64,000 nt of DNA from Hydnum rufescens UP504 (lineage: Eukaryota > Basidiomycota > Agaricomycetes > Cantharellales > Hydnaceae): NCBI GenBank assembly GCA_014904985.1, contig MU129177.1, positions 1 through 64,000 on the forward strand, written 5' to 3'. A program made the translations under genes and the position numbers. The notes under the pieces are model-generated. The model did not search any database and was not told the origin of the DNA. It worked only from the letters and a program-made list of their open reading frames with translations. Positions 10,060 through 21,430 of the stretch are shown here, piece after piece; position 1 is the first letter of the stretch; every line of letters starts with the position of its first letter.

Positions 10060-11600
10060 GTAGTTTGAGGGAGATAGTAGGGGTCACCGATAGCTAAAAA
10101 TAATTTTCAAAAAATTCTGATTGCTGAAACCTGAGTCCGGAGTAATCAGGAAATAGTTCCCAGACCTCTCTGAGTCTCTGGGGGGGGGGCTGGGCCAGTC
10201 TCTGGCCTGTTCTGAGCCTGTACAGCGACCTATTACTAATATATTAGTACTCATTACACAGGTATTACAGGCCTGCCAGTAATTAATACTAATAGTATGC
10301 TATTATAATATATTATAATACGGATTTAATAGTAACACCATGGAGCCTTATCATTTGGCAATGCCCATGAGAATCCGGAACATGCCGCCGGACTTTCCCT
10401 TAGTCTTGTACCTGGTTCCGGATTGAGGTCTGGGCTAGTGCATGTGAAAGAAAAGCTCTGGTTTATCTCATGAGAGCACTATGTAACTAACTAAATGTCA
10501 GCAGTGGTTGCAGAAAAAGTGGGAGCACCATGAGAGAGAGAGAGAGAGAATCTGATTTGTATCCTGCATAGGCACGGAAGGCGCCGAGAGTGGTTTACTG
10601 TACCTAACTATGTGAGGAGACAGTAACGAGGTTGCAAGCGGGGATGGGAATAACTAGGTAAGGAAGTTCGGCGGGCAGATGGGGTTTAGTTACAATAATA
10701 GTAGCATAGAATATGGAAAGATAACAGGCATAGGGGCATGGCGGACAATAAATAACTATAGACATAGAGGAGAGGAGTGGGAAGGGTCGGTGCGGATCGT
10801 GTTCAGTGTTTCTCTGGGAGCACCATGAGAAAGCTCAATGGGACGGTTCGCACAAAATGATTGGCTGCAGATGCAAAAGCACTCCGCGAATTCAAAAGTT
10901 TGACCTGATCCTGCTCGGGCACCGTACTCTCGGGCACCGTACTGAGGTCCTTTGTGGATTCCTGATCTAGTTGAACCTTGGCTTTTTACTGGCACAAGCA
11001 TCTAGGTGCAGTCCCACTGCCATGCTGCTTCTTACTGGCAGACCTTGTGTCTCAAGTGAGGATTTTAGGCAGTTTTTCCTGCCACTGCAGTTTTTACTGC
11101 CGCCTCCTGACAATGCCACATGGGTCCCATAACCTAATGAGCAATGGTGCTCGGCGGAAGCTTACACACATGTAGAAGAGAGAGCACTAAGTATATACAT
11201 TATGTAATTGATTGTATATTCCTCTCAACAATATCCAACGGGCAGCTGTGTAATTGAACAGAGAAGGATCACGAGGTCCCGACATTATTGAGCAGGTAGG
11301 ACCTCGCAAAGTCACTGCACGATGATGCCACAGACGCCGAAGAAGCAGAGGAAACAACCTCACCCCCAGTCCTCTAATTATAGGCAAGGCCGGGAATAGT
11401 ATCACGTATATGTTAACGGCGGAAATTTGACTCTCACCAAACACATTCAAACACAGCGAATACAAATGGCGCGTCTTATGTCACCTCCGTGTTCATCTCA
11501 TCCAAAAACACCCTTAGCTCCAGTCGACATCATTATCCACCCCTAGCTCTTCGCATTATCAAACACCTTCTCTCACGTGTTCGACAGAGACTGTCGTTGG
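10060..11600. other. Non-coding stretch with low-complexity sequence
   Basis: No gene is supported here. It contains a run of nine or more G near 10180-10190, a (GA)n tract at 10532-10550, AT-rich TATTATAATA words near 10290-10325, a doubled CTCGGGCACCGTACT near 10913-10945, and several TTTACTGGCA-like words between 10980 and 11110. Open frames in this stretch are short and mutually contradictory. Confidence 0.5.
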
Positions 11601-11621
11601 GTGACTCGTCACTTCTTTTCA

Positions 11622-13017
11622 ATGTTCAGGCTCGTTTTTCTCACTACGCTCGCATGTGCGTATGCCCTGCCTGCATTTACCCACACCTTTTCCATACCAA
11701 AAATCATTGGCAGGAACGAGTGGAATCCTAGCTCTTCATTTACCCACGGCGATCTTCAAAACCGCGCCAATCTATACACAGCACAACTCCCGATACTGTC
11801 ACACTGACCTTCGATGATGGGCCATACGACTTCATGTACAATATTTCTGATACTCTGACCGCTAACGGCACCAAAGGTACGTTCCATCCGTTGGATTTCT
11901 TGGGCTCGCGACCTGATCCTCTCTGCCCCTCGGTTTATCTAGGAATTTTTTTTGTCAATGCAAGTTTGTGATCTGTGGTTCGTATGGGCAGCGCTCCCCT
12001 TGAAAAGGCTTTCCACATCGGGGTCCCATCTGAACGTCGTAGGGCTATAATTATCAATTCGGATGAGAAAATCAAACGGTTGCAGTATGTTGTGGCCCAA
12101 GGACGCCAAATGGCCTCTCATACGTGGGTATATTTCGCAATTTCGAAATTCATGTTAGTTCCTGGCGTAATTATCTTGTTGCGCTTAGATGCCCCCATCC
12201 TCACCTCGAAGATGCAAGTCCCTATTGGATGTTCTTCACTGCTTTGGTACTGATTTCTTTGCTTCTTTTGCGTACCGATACCGTCTATAGCTGAACGACG
12301 ATCAAGCCAAGTGGCGCCGCTGTTTTCTTTCGCACAAAGTGACGACTTATTCTCTTTACCCGTCCAGTCCGAGAAGAGCTTTCCAAGATCGATGGCAAGC
12401 ACATCACCCCCTGTATTAATAGTTAAAGAAAGCAGCGACATTCCCCTTTCCTCATCTCATCCTCCCCAATTTAATCCACGGGCACTCATTTTCCCTCCGG
12501 TTCTATAGAGGCTATCCTCCGAATAACAGGTCTCAAGTCTTCATTCCTGCGTCCGCCCTTCGGATCCTACACCGAATCTGCTCGCTCCATAGCCGCCTCT
12601 CGAGGACAGGCCTTGGTCATTTGGTCATATAATTCTGGGGACTCTAAGCCCAATGCCCGAAGCTCGTCAAGCGTGCGTGAGCAACGAAGCGTCTATGATT
12701 CATATTTAAACGCAAAGAAAACCAGTGGCATTTTTTTTGAACCACGAGGTGCGCTGTATTCCTCAAATTCCTCGAACTTAGAATCGATTGAGATTGGGTA
12801 TGTCCTTCTTTGATGGGAGAGCCCTACAGGCATACGATACTACGGCTCATGAGCTCGTACCGTACGCTGTTACCAAACTCAAAGCTGCCGGGTACAAGAT
12901 GGTTACATTGGCAGAATGTCTTGGCTTGCATGCATATCAAGGTGCACCTATACCTGTGCCCCCTCCAAGAAAAATGTGTGTGGCCCGCGTCTGTTGCTGT
13001 ATTCGCTCGTTTTATTG
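11622..13017 (+). CDS. Chitin deacetylase (CE4 polysaccharide deacetylase), multi-exon, probably damaged
   Basis: Would remove N-acetyl groups from chitin at the cell surface. The Met at 11622 opens a secretion signal (MFRLVFLTTLACAYALP). CE4 motifs follow in order: TFDDGPY at about 11807 (catalytic Asp and metal Asp), RLQYVVAQGRQMASHTW near 12090-12125 (metal His in SHTW), FLRPPFGSYTESARS near 12545-12590 and VIWSYNSGDS near 12615. The C-terminal helix TKLKAAGYKMVTLAECLG lies at 12870-12930. Introns are visible after GTK (GTACGT...TCTAG), after SHTW and elsewhere. The signal-peptide frame and the TFDDGP frame disagree with no obvious intron between them (11720-11790), so either a frameshift or an unusual splice exists. 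The last exon end is uncertain. Confidence 0.8.
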
Positions 13018-13621
13018 ACTGCTAGAATTGTTGTAGCACACTTGGAAATGTTAACACTCGTATAAATTTCAAAACGAACGTGATTTACAATGGTACCGGG
13101 GTCTCAAATTCTCCATCCATTCATGGCCCCACCCCACTTCCACATTATATATTATATATGGGCAATATATACCTTACCTTAATTCCCACCTTTGGTATAA
13201 TCTTAACCCCCCCTCGCTTTTGCAATAACAATTGGCTTCGTGTGCGTTACCTTGGAATCCACACATTATTCTTTTGCAGAATTGTCGTTCTCACGGATGC
13301 AATATCTTGAGAGGTAGGATCTTGGGCCAGCGGGTTCGGCCATCTTGTAGTCAATTTGCACTTATACGGCCTATAGCGCTGGGACGGGACATCGATCGTT
13401 TCCAAATGTCGATGATTCTGCACAACAAAAGTATGACATTGGAGAAGGTATGCAACCCAGGATTTGGTAGGCGAGAAAAGAGGTCAATCAGAGAGGACAT
13501 ACATGGTGCTGGCCAGGTCAAGCCGAGTGGAGCTGGTCTCCTGAAGCTCATTCGTTCGGATGTCTGTGCGACACATCGCACCAGAAATCCTAGAAGAGTG
13601 TGCTCACATGAGTAATGAGCC
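13018..13621. other. Intergenic sequence between chitin deacetylase and P450
   Basis: These are convergent genes, so this should hold both 3' ends. It includes an AT-rich near-palindrome (TTATATATTATATATGGG near 13143-13160). A fairly long open frame at 13232-13615 has no recognisable motif, and I do not call it a gene. Confidence 0.4.
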
Positions 13622-15520
13622 CTACAAGGGGACCAGGAGGGATAATAAAAGCGAACGCACAGAAATGATGAATAAGAACGAGGAGCTAAGTTGCCATGGT
13701 TCATCCACGGACAACACGCCCGTCGGACTAACTCCCCGAGCGAATTTATGACGGGATCCGCGGCCAAGAGAGGTACGTGGCGTGAACGCGAAGGAATACC
13801 GCCAAAGCAGAGTGGGGAGAACTTTGCTGGTCTCCATCAGGGCAATGTTTTTCCCCTGTCATATGTGGGAATGTCAGCGTGCGTGACATGGAGGATGATG
13901 TTGCTCCTCGCTCACCAAGCATACCCGTGTTCCTGCTCCGAACTACAAAAAAGGAAATCAGAGTACTGGAGAAGCGTTTCTGAAACGCTACGTGCTGCGA
14001 GGATACTCTTCTCCATCGCAATCTTCTCAGCATCCGAAGCCTCGAGCCAGCGCTCGGGTCGGTATACCTCCGCGTCCTCTCCAAATACGGTGGGAGTCAT
14101 CTGGAAGACAAAGGGACTAACGCCCACGCTCGTCCCCTCCGGTATGGCATACTTCCCGAGGGCCAAACCGCCTTCTGGAACGTATCTCGGCAGGTTGATC
14201 CCAGCTGACGGAATGACTCGAAGGGTCTCCTTTATGCATGCCTGGAAGTACTCGAGCTTGACGGCCTGGGCATACATCACTCCGCCCCCATCCAGCCTGC
14301 CCTCCACGACGGCATCGTCGATCTCTATTTGCAGCTTTTCATAAACACGGGGGTACTTCAGTAAGAAGTAGAAGAAGGCTGAAAGCAGCACGGCAGTCGT
14401 GTCGCTTCCGGCTGCGAGGATATTGTCGCACTCAATCATAACCTCATGAACAGACCACGGGGTATTGGTGCCAGGATACTTCAAGGCGATGAATTGGGCG
14501 AGCATGTCTTGCCGTCCCGAGGCTCCATCTTCTCCAGCTTGACTGGTCTGAGCATATCGTGCACTGACAAGCTTGAATGCCCGTGTGAAGATTGCGCGAG
14601 GGCTGTGTTTCGCGAATAAGATGCTCAGCCCGATGTATGTTAGGTGTTTTGGCCATGGAGAGGGAATGACGGACGCGACAGAGGCGAAGGCTATCGCTGT
14701 TCTTGTGGCGTCGAGGAAGTTCTCCGCATCTGTTCCACTTCGTAAAAGGTCAAAATCGTGCCCGAACTTGAGAATGGCACAGGTTCAGGGCTAAACCGTT
14801 TAATAGAAATCACGAGGTACGTACACCCAGTTCTCCAATTACATCCATACTATAGAAGTGCAAGAACTTGCTCATGTCGACTGATGCCCTGTCGTTATCA
14901 GACGCTTCGATGTGGGTGTCGAGGATCTTGAGCAGATTATGAACGCAGGGGTTGACGTATTCTTCCAGTTTGATCATCGAATTCAAAGAATATACGTGAG
15001 CGGACTGAAATGATGGTTAGGATGAAAAAAAAGACGCGTATTTATGGCAGCTGATAGCTACCAGACGTCGCCTAGCGGAGTGCTTGTCTGGATCGATTTG
15101 AGAAAACATATTCGGAGTCGAGGTCTCTGAGAATAGTCCGGTTGTCTGTGTAGTTTTCCCGCACCCATAGAAAAACTCACGAAAAGCTGCATAGAAGTTT
15201 GTCTTATGGTATTTATTGCCGTGGGCATATATGACCTTGACCGCCTCAGGGTCCGTTGTGCTAACAGACGTTGGCCCTATCCGAACACAGTCACCATATG
15301 TGTCATGAAGACGTTTGAGAGCCCAGGCATAGTCTCTCTCGTAAGTATGGTAAATTTGCCAGAATGGGAGTCCAAGCCGCGCAGAGAGGGGTCCGGGAAG
15401 AGGTGATAAGGAATGAAAAAATAGGTTGTAGACGAAGTACGAAACAAGCAAAGTGAAGATTCCAAGCAAGATTTGGGAGGTATTGGGGATCGCTGCAGAG
15501 AGCTTTGAAAGCAGGGCCAT
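13622..15520 (-). CDS. Cytochrome P450 monooxygenase
   Basis: A membrane-anchored P450, expected on the endoplasmic reticulum. Exon 1 (15520 to about 15045) has an N-terminal membrane helix (LLGIFTLLVSYFVYNLFF) and the proline hinge SPLPGPL. A long central exon (about 14720-13990) carries the I-helix AGSDTT, the K-helix KETLRV (E-x2-R) and YRPERW. The heme loop FGAGTRVCL, including the Cys ligand, sits alone in a 27-nt microexon at 13916-13942. The last exon starts GKNIALMETSKVLP and ends at 13622. Introns show GTGAGC...CAG and, less ideal, GTTTCA...TGTAG. The substrate cannot be told; the sequence style is that of fungal secondary-metabolism P450s. The order (-) next to DAD1 (+) means divergent promoters at 15521-15796. 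Confidence 0.88.
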
Positions 15521-15796
15521 ACTACCGTACTGTACGGTAGACTATTCGGCTAGACGCCCGAAAGGTTGGTGGGTGGACTCGCAGTAATTAGACCTCGGAT
15601 AGCTTGCGTCAAAGCCAAGATGGAGGTAGCAAGCAGCCAGTACACGCACTCTTCTGGCCGCAGGTGGGCGTACCGTGGGAGTTACAGATTGAATTCCGCA
15701 TGCGGTTTCATCTTTAATTTTTTGCGTTCTTCTAGGGGCCGTCGGGTGCCCAAAAGATTTCAAGTCTGCCCGGGAATCCCCGAACGCCTCGAGGCA
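15521..15796. promoter_or_regulatory. Divergent promoter region between P450 and DAD1
   Basis: 276 bp separate the start codons of the minus-strand P450 and plus-strand DAD1. A short palindrome-like CCGTACTGTACGG lies at 15525-15537, just upstream of the P450 start. No clear TATA box was seen. Confidence 0.4.
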
Positions 15797-16160
15797 ATGA
15801 CATCGCAGCCTGAAGACGACTCGGACTTCTTCGAAAGGGAAAGAGCGCGTCTTATCGTGGAGATAAGTAGTGTACGTGTCCGTGTTGAGATGGGATGCAT
15901 CTCGCCCTACTTACTTTTTTTTCGTGTTGCAGGGCTTCGAGACCCTGCTCTCCGAGCAAAACACGCTCAATCAGAAGCTGGATCAGGTCAGGGAGGTGGG
16001 AGGGGAGTTTTCAACGGTCGCTACTCTTTGGTCGCACTTTCACGAACTCATGCGGGAGCAAGAGCTCGTGGCGTCGGAGCTATCGAAGTCAGTTGGTGGT
16101 GGGTACGCAGGTTCCGGTAGTCATCTCGTTGGGAAGCCTGTCACAAACGCAAACGAATGA
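15797..16160 (+). CDS. DAD1: DASH/Dam1 complex subunit Dad1
   Basis: Encodes about 100 residues in two exons, 15797-15871 and 15933-16160, joined across a 61-nt intron (GTACGT...TTGCAG). Exon 1 reads MTSQPEDDSDFFERERARL and exon 2 starts GFETLLSEQNTLNQKL, followed by EFSTVATLWSHFHELM. This matches the Dad1 pattern of an N-terminal FxxxRxxLxxEI helix, a NTLN segment and EFxTVxxLW. Dad1 is a small coiled-coil subunit of the outer-kinetochore ring that couples chromosomes to microtubules. The length is typical, although the C-terminal tail after MREQ is variable. The gene looks intact and stands alone, divergent from the P450. Confidence 0.9.
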
Positions 16161-16632
16161 AATTGGACGTATCCCCTCCACTTGTATACAGCAGTAATTT
16201 TGATACTGGCCGAAGGAATGAGCTGTCATGTGGGCCACCTGAACTCTCATGGGCCACGAGCCACAGCCTAATGGAGCTCGCCACAGAACAATCTACAGGG
16301 TACAATTGCAAGTGTAGCGCATCTGTATCTCGTATCTACCGTATGGGCCTTATCTCCGGTATTAGGACGCTTGGGGATGCCGAATCTCAGCTCGAGCCGA
16401 AGTGCGGGCTAGGGGTCGACCAAGGTGTGTTCTCTCCTGACACGGAGGCACCTCGCCTCTGGGCGAGGATTACTGAAATTGCTCTCTCGATTTTGACGTA
16501 AACTGCTTCATTTGATTTGGCGTGGGGAGTAGGGATACAAGGTACAAAACCGCCAGGGGCCACAACACAAGGTATGGGGACAAGACAACAACCGAACGAC
16601 TGGGCTCTAGGCAGACCCGTACAAAAACTCAA
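16161..16632. other. Intergenic, convergent 3' ends
   Basis: Lies between the stops of DAD1 (+) and the dioxygenase (-). Open frames here are short. No repeat, RNA or motif stands out. Confidence 0.45.
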
Positions 16633-17694
16633 TCACACTTTCATCTCGGTGAGTCCATCGACCTCACCGTCCTTCTCGTTTCCCTCGCGTCGCCTCCACT
16701 TCTTGCCCATCATCTCTTTAAACATTTCGACGCTTACTTTTCCCTCGCGCACAGTATCCGCGAATCTTCCAACCGGATCAACGAGAGGCTGGAGGGGCGT
16801 GTTGAGATCTGGGGCGAGGAAGCAAATGGCCGTGTTCCTTCTGGCCGATTCAATAGCCTTGACGCGATGTTTGACAACCCTGATCTTTCCCCCTGAGAGC
16901 ACATGCCCGCACCATCCCCACACCAACACGGTCTCATTACCGGGAATGGGAAGCCATTGCTTCGTCGAGGGATCTTCAAACTCGAGCCCGCCCGATCCAT
17001 CCTGGAAGATCAGGGTAGCGGTGCCGTAATCACGGTGCTCACCGCATCCATGTCGACGAGAGGTAGGACCACGATGATAATCGGTCAATCGGAAGTTATT
17101 ATTGCCTTCGCGATGGATGTCTCGGAGGTCGACCTCGACTTCAGGAGTGGATATCACGTTTGACGTCGCATGAAGGACTAAAGGCACCAACTTCTCTTCC
17201 ACAGCTTCGAAGAACTTGACTGCAGCGTCGAACTCGATACCCAAATCCTTGCGCAATCCGTCATCCTGGAGGTATTGGAGTCTCTGAGCTGAGAGATCGA
17301 GTGTGACCTTGTTGTCTATCGCCTCGTCGTCGGTCAACTTCCCCGCGAGCTTGATGACGCCGCGTTTGGGATAGGTGCTGTTCAAGCGAGCCATAAGCAA
17401 GGGAGACTGATAGAGGGTATCGAATAGGCGTTGAATGGCCTCGAAGTCGGGCTGGGTGGGGAGATTTCGAATGTACACGAGGCCAGTGCTCTGAGCAGCG
17501 TCGGAAACTATTTCCTGGGCAGCAGTTAGGGTGTCGCCAACCAGGTCTACGACCGGAATCGACATTGTCGCCACAGCATTGTGGGCAACAGGGGTAGGAA
17601 GTAAGAGACTGGGTACGGCGACGCAGGCAGACATGAGGGATAGTATAACACTGGTATTGGCACGCGAGTGGTTGATGATAAGAAAGTGAGACAC
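16633..17694 (-). CDS. 2-oxoglutarate/Fe(II)-dependent dioxygenase (isopenicillin-N-synthase-like)
   Basis: A single exon of 353 codons. The facial triad is visible as H220-x-D222 in CGEHRDYGTATL and H276 in VVKHRVKA. The 2OG-binding Arg is R286 in SARRNTAICFL. These enzymes hydroxylate, desaturate or cyclise small molecules with Fe(II), O2 and 2-oxoglutarate; the substrate here is unknown. The conserved family start resembles MSIPVVDL, which begins at Met44 (17565). A TATA-like TATAAA at 17708-17713 is only 14 bp before the first Met, so translation from Met21 or Met44 is more likely than from Met1. The C-terminus is Lys/Glu-rich. Single-copy and intact. Confidence 0.88.
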   Translation of the reverse strand: MSHFLIINHSRANTSVILSLMSACVAVPSLLLPTPVAHNAVATMSIPVVDLVGDTLTAAQEIVSDAAQSTGLVYIRNLPTQPDFEAIQRLFDTLYQSPLLMARLNSTYPKRGVIKLAGKLTDDEAIDNKVTLDLSAQRLQYLQDDGLRKDLGIEFDAAVKFFEAVEEKLVPLVLHATSNVISTPEVEVDLRDIHREGNNNFRLTDYHRGPTSRRHGCGEHRDYGTATLIFQDGSGGLEFEDPSTKQWLPIPGNETVLVWGWCGHVLSGGKIRVVKHRVKAIESARRNTAICFLAPDLNTPLQPLVDPVGRFADTVREGKVSVEMFKEMMGKKWRRREGNEKDGEVDGLTEMKV

Positions 17695-18226
17695 TGGTCT
17701 AGAGCCTTTATACTATATCAGGACATTACGTAATAGGGATTGAAAACCAAGGCCTCTGTACGCGTATTCCGTGTCAAGTTGCTTTGGGGACTGCAGAAGC
17801 CTAGGTTACGCTGGAGAGAACCAAACCGGCGAGGTAGGCACACGAACCACAGGAGAATTTCGATCCATTGCATTAAGGGATCAAAACCCAGCATTACTGG
17901 GGGCAGATAGGGGCGTCGCGAGGAGTATTCCGAAAAATCATCAAGAGTGGCTTAAGCTTAAGTACAGAATCACTGGGACGTGAGAGACGCGAAACTGAGA
18001 ATGATGCGCGTCGGTTTGTGATTTCAAAATCAGCAGCAGACCGGATACAAGTTCGGCCCCTAGCGGGAGCGCCGCCTAGGACCTGCACCGTTCTCACTGG
18101 GAACTGGTGGCGAATTCCTGTTGTCGGTCTCTAGGTACAACTGGGGCGGTGTTGATATAGTGTCCCCCCTGTCTTCCACTGACTTCCCGTGGAGCTCGCA
18201 TACCATCGTTCACTCAAGTGCAGGAA
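17695..18226. promoter_or_regulatory. Divergent promoter region between dioxygenase and RING gene 1
   Basis: 532 bp between the divergent start codons. TATAAA (minus sense) at 17708-17713 belongs to the dioxygenase side. Near 18045-18080 is a GC-rich inverted pair (GCCCCTAGCGGGAGCGCC...). No gene was seen. Confidence 0.4.
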
Positions 18227-19403
18227 ATGGCGCAGGGCATTGGCCAGTGTCCTATTTGCACTGATTCCCTCGCTGATCCCTGCGTTCTCCCGGCGTGCGG
18301 TATGTAGGATCTCTATCTGGCCCATCTAATCGAATTGCAACATTATAGAATTCGTTCCGACTGTCCTTTCTTTGCTCAGGACACGTATTTTGCACAGAAT
18401 GTATCAACGCCCATTTTAGCTCGCCCACCGGCCGGCAGAAGAAATGCCCTGTGTGCCGTCGACCTATGGCGAATCAGTATCCTATCAAGCTTTTCCTCGA
18501 CTCCGGAGACAATCGACCGTCTAGTAGCCTCATCAATAGCTCGTCGTTTGCCACCCCATCAACTTCATGGGCGGAAGCTACTATTCCCATACCTTTATTT
18601 ACCATTATTCACCTCAAGAACCTTCGAGCAGAGCTCGCTTCGCTCCAGACGGAGCACACCTCTGTGAAATCCCAACTTCACGCGGCTCTAAATAGTAAAC
18701 GGATTGCCGAAAGGACCGTTGAGGAACTTTCAGTGGCACAGGAGCAATGGCGGGTTCAACGTGATTGGCTCTCGCGGGAGTGCGAGGCACACAAGAGTGC
18801 CGCTGAGGAACGCAAAAGCGACCTACATGCCCTCGTTGCCGAGGTCCGATCATTGAGAGAGCGGGTTAAGCGTTTGTCTATCGATTCCAAAATCATCGAA
18901 CCAGGGTCCGAAGGCTCGAATATATCCGGAGACTCGAAGGCTTGTGGCCAACTTATCCCTTTCCGCATGCTCATGCTGATTACAATCCTTAGGTTGAACA
19001 ACACGATCACATCTCCAGGATCCTAGATACAATCCCAGAATTGAATTCTGCATCCGTCCCTTCATTGGAAACATCTGTGTCTTTGGCACTCAACTCGTTC
19101 TCCACCCCTCCCTTTGTCAAGGGTACACCCTTACAATCCAAGGCCACGACAGAGATCGAGAGGCGGTGTTCCACCAGCGACCTTCCCCCTCTACTATCTG
19201 TCATGGCACACCCTGGAGGTACTGAAACGTGCGGCGTCCAGTATGATCTGCCAGTACAGACCGCTGTGCCATCTTCTGCACAGACCTCGGACTCGGTCAC
19301 TGGGGCTCTCCCTACGAAGAACCTAAACTTTGTATGTTCCCGTCGCCGCAAGCACAAGAATTTAAGAGCCTCCGGAATCCGTGTTGCTGGACGGAAACGA
19401 TGA
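18227..19403 (+). CDS. RING-HC finger and coiled-coil protein, probable E3 ubiquitin ligase
   Basis: Exon 1 (18227-18299) starts MAQGIGQCPICTDSL. A GTATGT...CTCAG intron (18300-18379) is removed inside a Gly codon, and exon 2 continues GHVFCTECINAHF...KKCPVCRRP. Together they form a C3HC4 RING: CPIC, PAC, GHVFC, TEC, CPVC. From about 18610 there is a long coiled coil (LKNLRAELASLQTEHTSVK onward, heptad-like to LRERVKRLS). A further intron with acceptor CTTAG near 18991 leads to a Ser/Thr-rich tail ending in basic CSRRRKHKNLR at 19403. The architecture resembles TRAIP-like or other RING-coiled-coil ligases. Its neighbour 0.5 kb downstream has the same design. Confidence 0.8.
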
Positions 19404-19923
19404 TTTTATTATCTGCGAACGCGCTCTCTTAATGTGTTGCAGATTCCACCTTCGCAGGACTCTACACCTTTTTAGACCCCAGATTCATTCACTCTAAGGA
19501 TGACTTTGCGCCTTCCTACTCATCCAACTATACGCTGTGTATACTCCCAAATGGTTACTCCCTCCTGTACTCTGTTCCAGTTTGCACCCATGGGGACATG
19601 TTGCCCTTTATTGTAGCTTCCATTTCCGCCTCGACATAGACCTGAGGAAGTCGTCGTTCTGGATTGTTTCCTTAGGAGGTTTTCGGCTTCCGTGGTCCAC
19701 TCGTATTTGCCCACGGCATTCGAAGCTACTGAGCGCGTTGCAAATGTTGGGATCTTTGAAATATGCCTGCACAATCGCCCATTTGAATTCCAGAAGGTGA
19801 CCCGGGGACAGATGTTTGGGACTGTTTGTCCGAGCGCGCGAGTAAATAAAGATGACGGAAGCAAATCCTCATCTTCGACTCCAGGCCCCTATCTCTGTTG
19901 AATCTCAATCCCACAATCCCGCG
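19404..19923. other. Intergenic between the two RING genes
   Basis: About 520 bp that holds the 3' end of the first RING gene and the promoter of the second. Open frames on both strands overlap and contradict each other. No motif was recognised. Confidence 0.4.
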
Positions 19924-21211
19924 ATGAGCGAGGGGGTTGCATTCTGCACTATTTGCTTCGAGGCAGTCCTTAACGAGGGAAATGGGGGGTGTCTCAAATG
20001 TGGTACGCATCATCCACGTCCGTCGCGCTGAATCGCGTTGACTTTAAGCCTTGTCGCGTATCCTGGGGTTGTACCATGATGGCATTTGGGTGCCAATGCT
20101 TTCTAGGCCACGTACTCCACTTGGATTGTCTGAACCTGGCCCTGAAATCAGGGACTGATGGGAGGAGGTGCCCTATCTGCCGACAACGGAGCAACCAGCC
20201 TCCGATCCGTTTATTCTTCCATGATCTCCGCGCCCACTCGAGCCCAGGGGCCTCCGCAAGTCCCTCCCGAGCAAAATCTTCCCAAGACACGCCCGGCCAT
20301 GCGTTGGCCCTCAAACGGATCCACCAACTCGAGCTCGACATTTCCTCCGCCACATCCGCCTATGAACACGCCCATAAAATCGCACAAAAGGCTCGTTCTG
20401 CCAAAGCCGAGGCTGAGCACCAAGTGCAAAGGCTCTCAGCTGAGCGAAATGATCTCCTTGTGGATAAAGACGAGCGCATCAAGAGTATGAACCGGTTGTC
20501 AGACGCATACACTGCGGCTTTAGGAAGGGTGGTAGACCTTGAGGGTCAAGTTAGCAGGGCCACTGAATCCCTGCGGGATGCTCAAGATGAACATGCGAAC
20601 TTCGCAGACATAAAGCGAATGTATGAAAGCCAACTGCGAGGAACAAAAGTCAAGGTTTGCGGATTTCAGCCCCTCACTCTTCACATCCGTCTAATAGTAT
20701 ATGGATTAAGGCGAAAGCAGATCTTGAGGCGAAAGACCAAACAATCCGGGAGCTGGAATCGCTCCTTGCCGTAGCACGATCTTCCTCAAATCATCGCTCC
20801 TTCCGACGCCCGCACATGAAATATAATGTGCCCAATCCCGAAGATTTCCGCGATCCGCTTGACGATTGGGAAACTTCAGGCGCTGTTCGATCGCAAGCGC
20901 CGGACAGTCCTTGGTCTACGTCGTATGGAAGTAGCTCGATGGGAGGATCGTCGCCTGGGAGGCGTTCTTGCTTGCCTGGGATGTCTTCTCCCTTCGGACG
21001 GAACCGCGGTTCATCATCACTGGAATTAGACCCATCCATGTTCATCACTCAACGGGATCCAACTGAATTTGGTCCTCCCCCTTCCAAACGTCCGAGAGGA
21101 GGCGCCGATAGCCCATCGGAGGTGGCAGGCGTCAGGGTTCGGCATGGAAAGGCCATTGGTGCTGTCGCAATCGGTCCTATTCGGTCGCGCAGGCTGTACT
21201 CCCGAATATGA
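19924..21211 (+). CDS. RING-H2 finger and coiled-coil protein, probable E3 ubiquitin ligase
   Basis: Three exons, 19924-20002, 20107-20654 and 20711-21211, with introns GTACGC...TTCTAG and GTTTGC...TTAAG; the frame is kept. The RING is C3H2C3: CTIC, CLKC, GHVLHLDC, RRCPICRQR. The first intron cuts the Gly codon of the GH pair, the same position as in the RING gene upstream, which supports common ancestry. A coiled coil runs over about 20310-20640 and into exon 3 (AKADLEAKDQTIRELESLL). The tail is Ser/Pro/Gly-rich and ends with a basic stretch (PIRSRRLYSRI). The last 250 bp are duplicated at 25667-25913. Confidence 0.82.
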
Positions 21212-21430
21212 GGCACCTGCGCTTCACACAAACGTAGAATACAATCAGGCTACAAAGATTAATACAACAAATACAGGAGGTAATTCCCTAAGGAACGGGC
21301 CTGGACCATATTACTCCTGTAGTCCTGACCGAACAATGAGACTTGGTAAGATTACACAGCTGAAGTGATTCACAACAAGAACCGAGAAATTCCAAGTACA
21401 AAAGATACCTGCGAAAGCTCGGACACCGTA
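21212..21430. other. Convergent 3' ends of RING gene 2 and LIM A1
   Basis: About 220 bp between the two stop codons. It is repeated with few changes at 25914-26150 in the second unit. No gene was seen. Confidence 0.5.

Noticed and set aside
13232..13767. Open frames on both strands between chitin deacetylase and P450
   Set aside because: Mutually antisense, motif-free and partly overlapping the P450 last exon.
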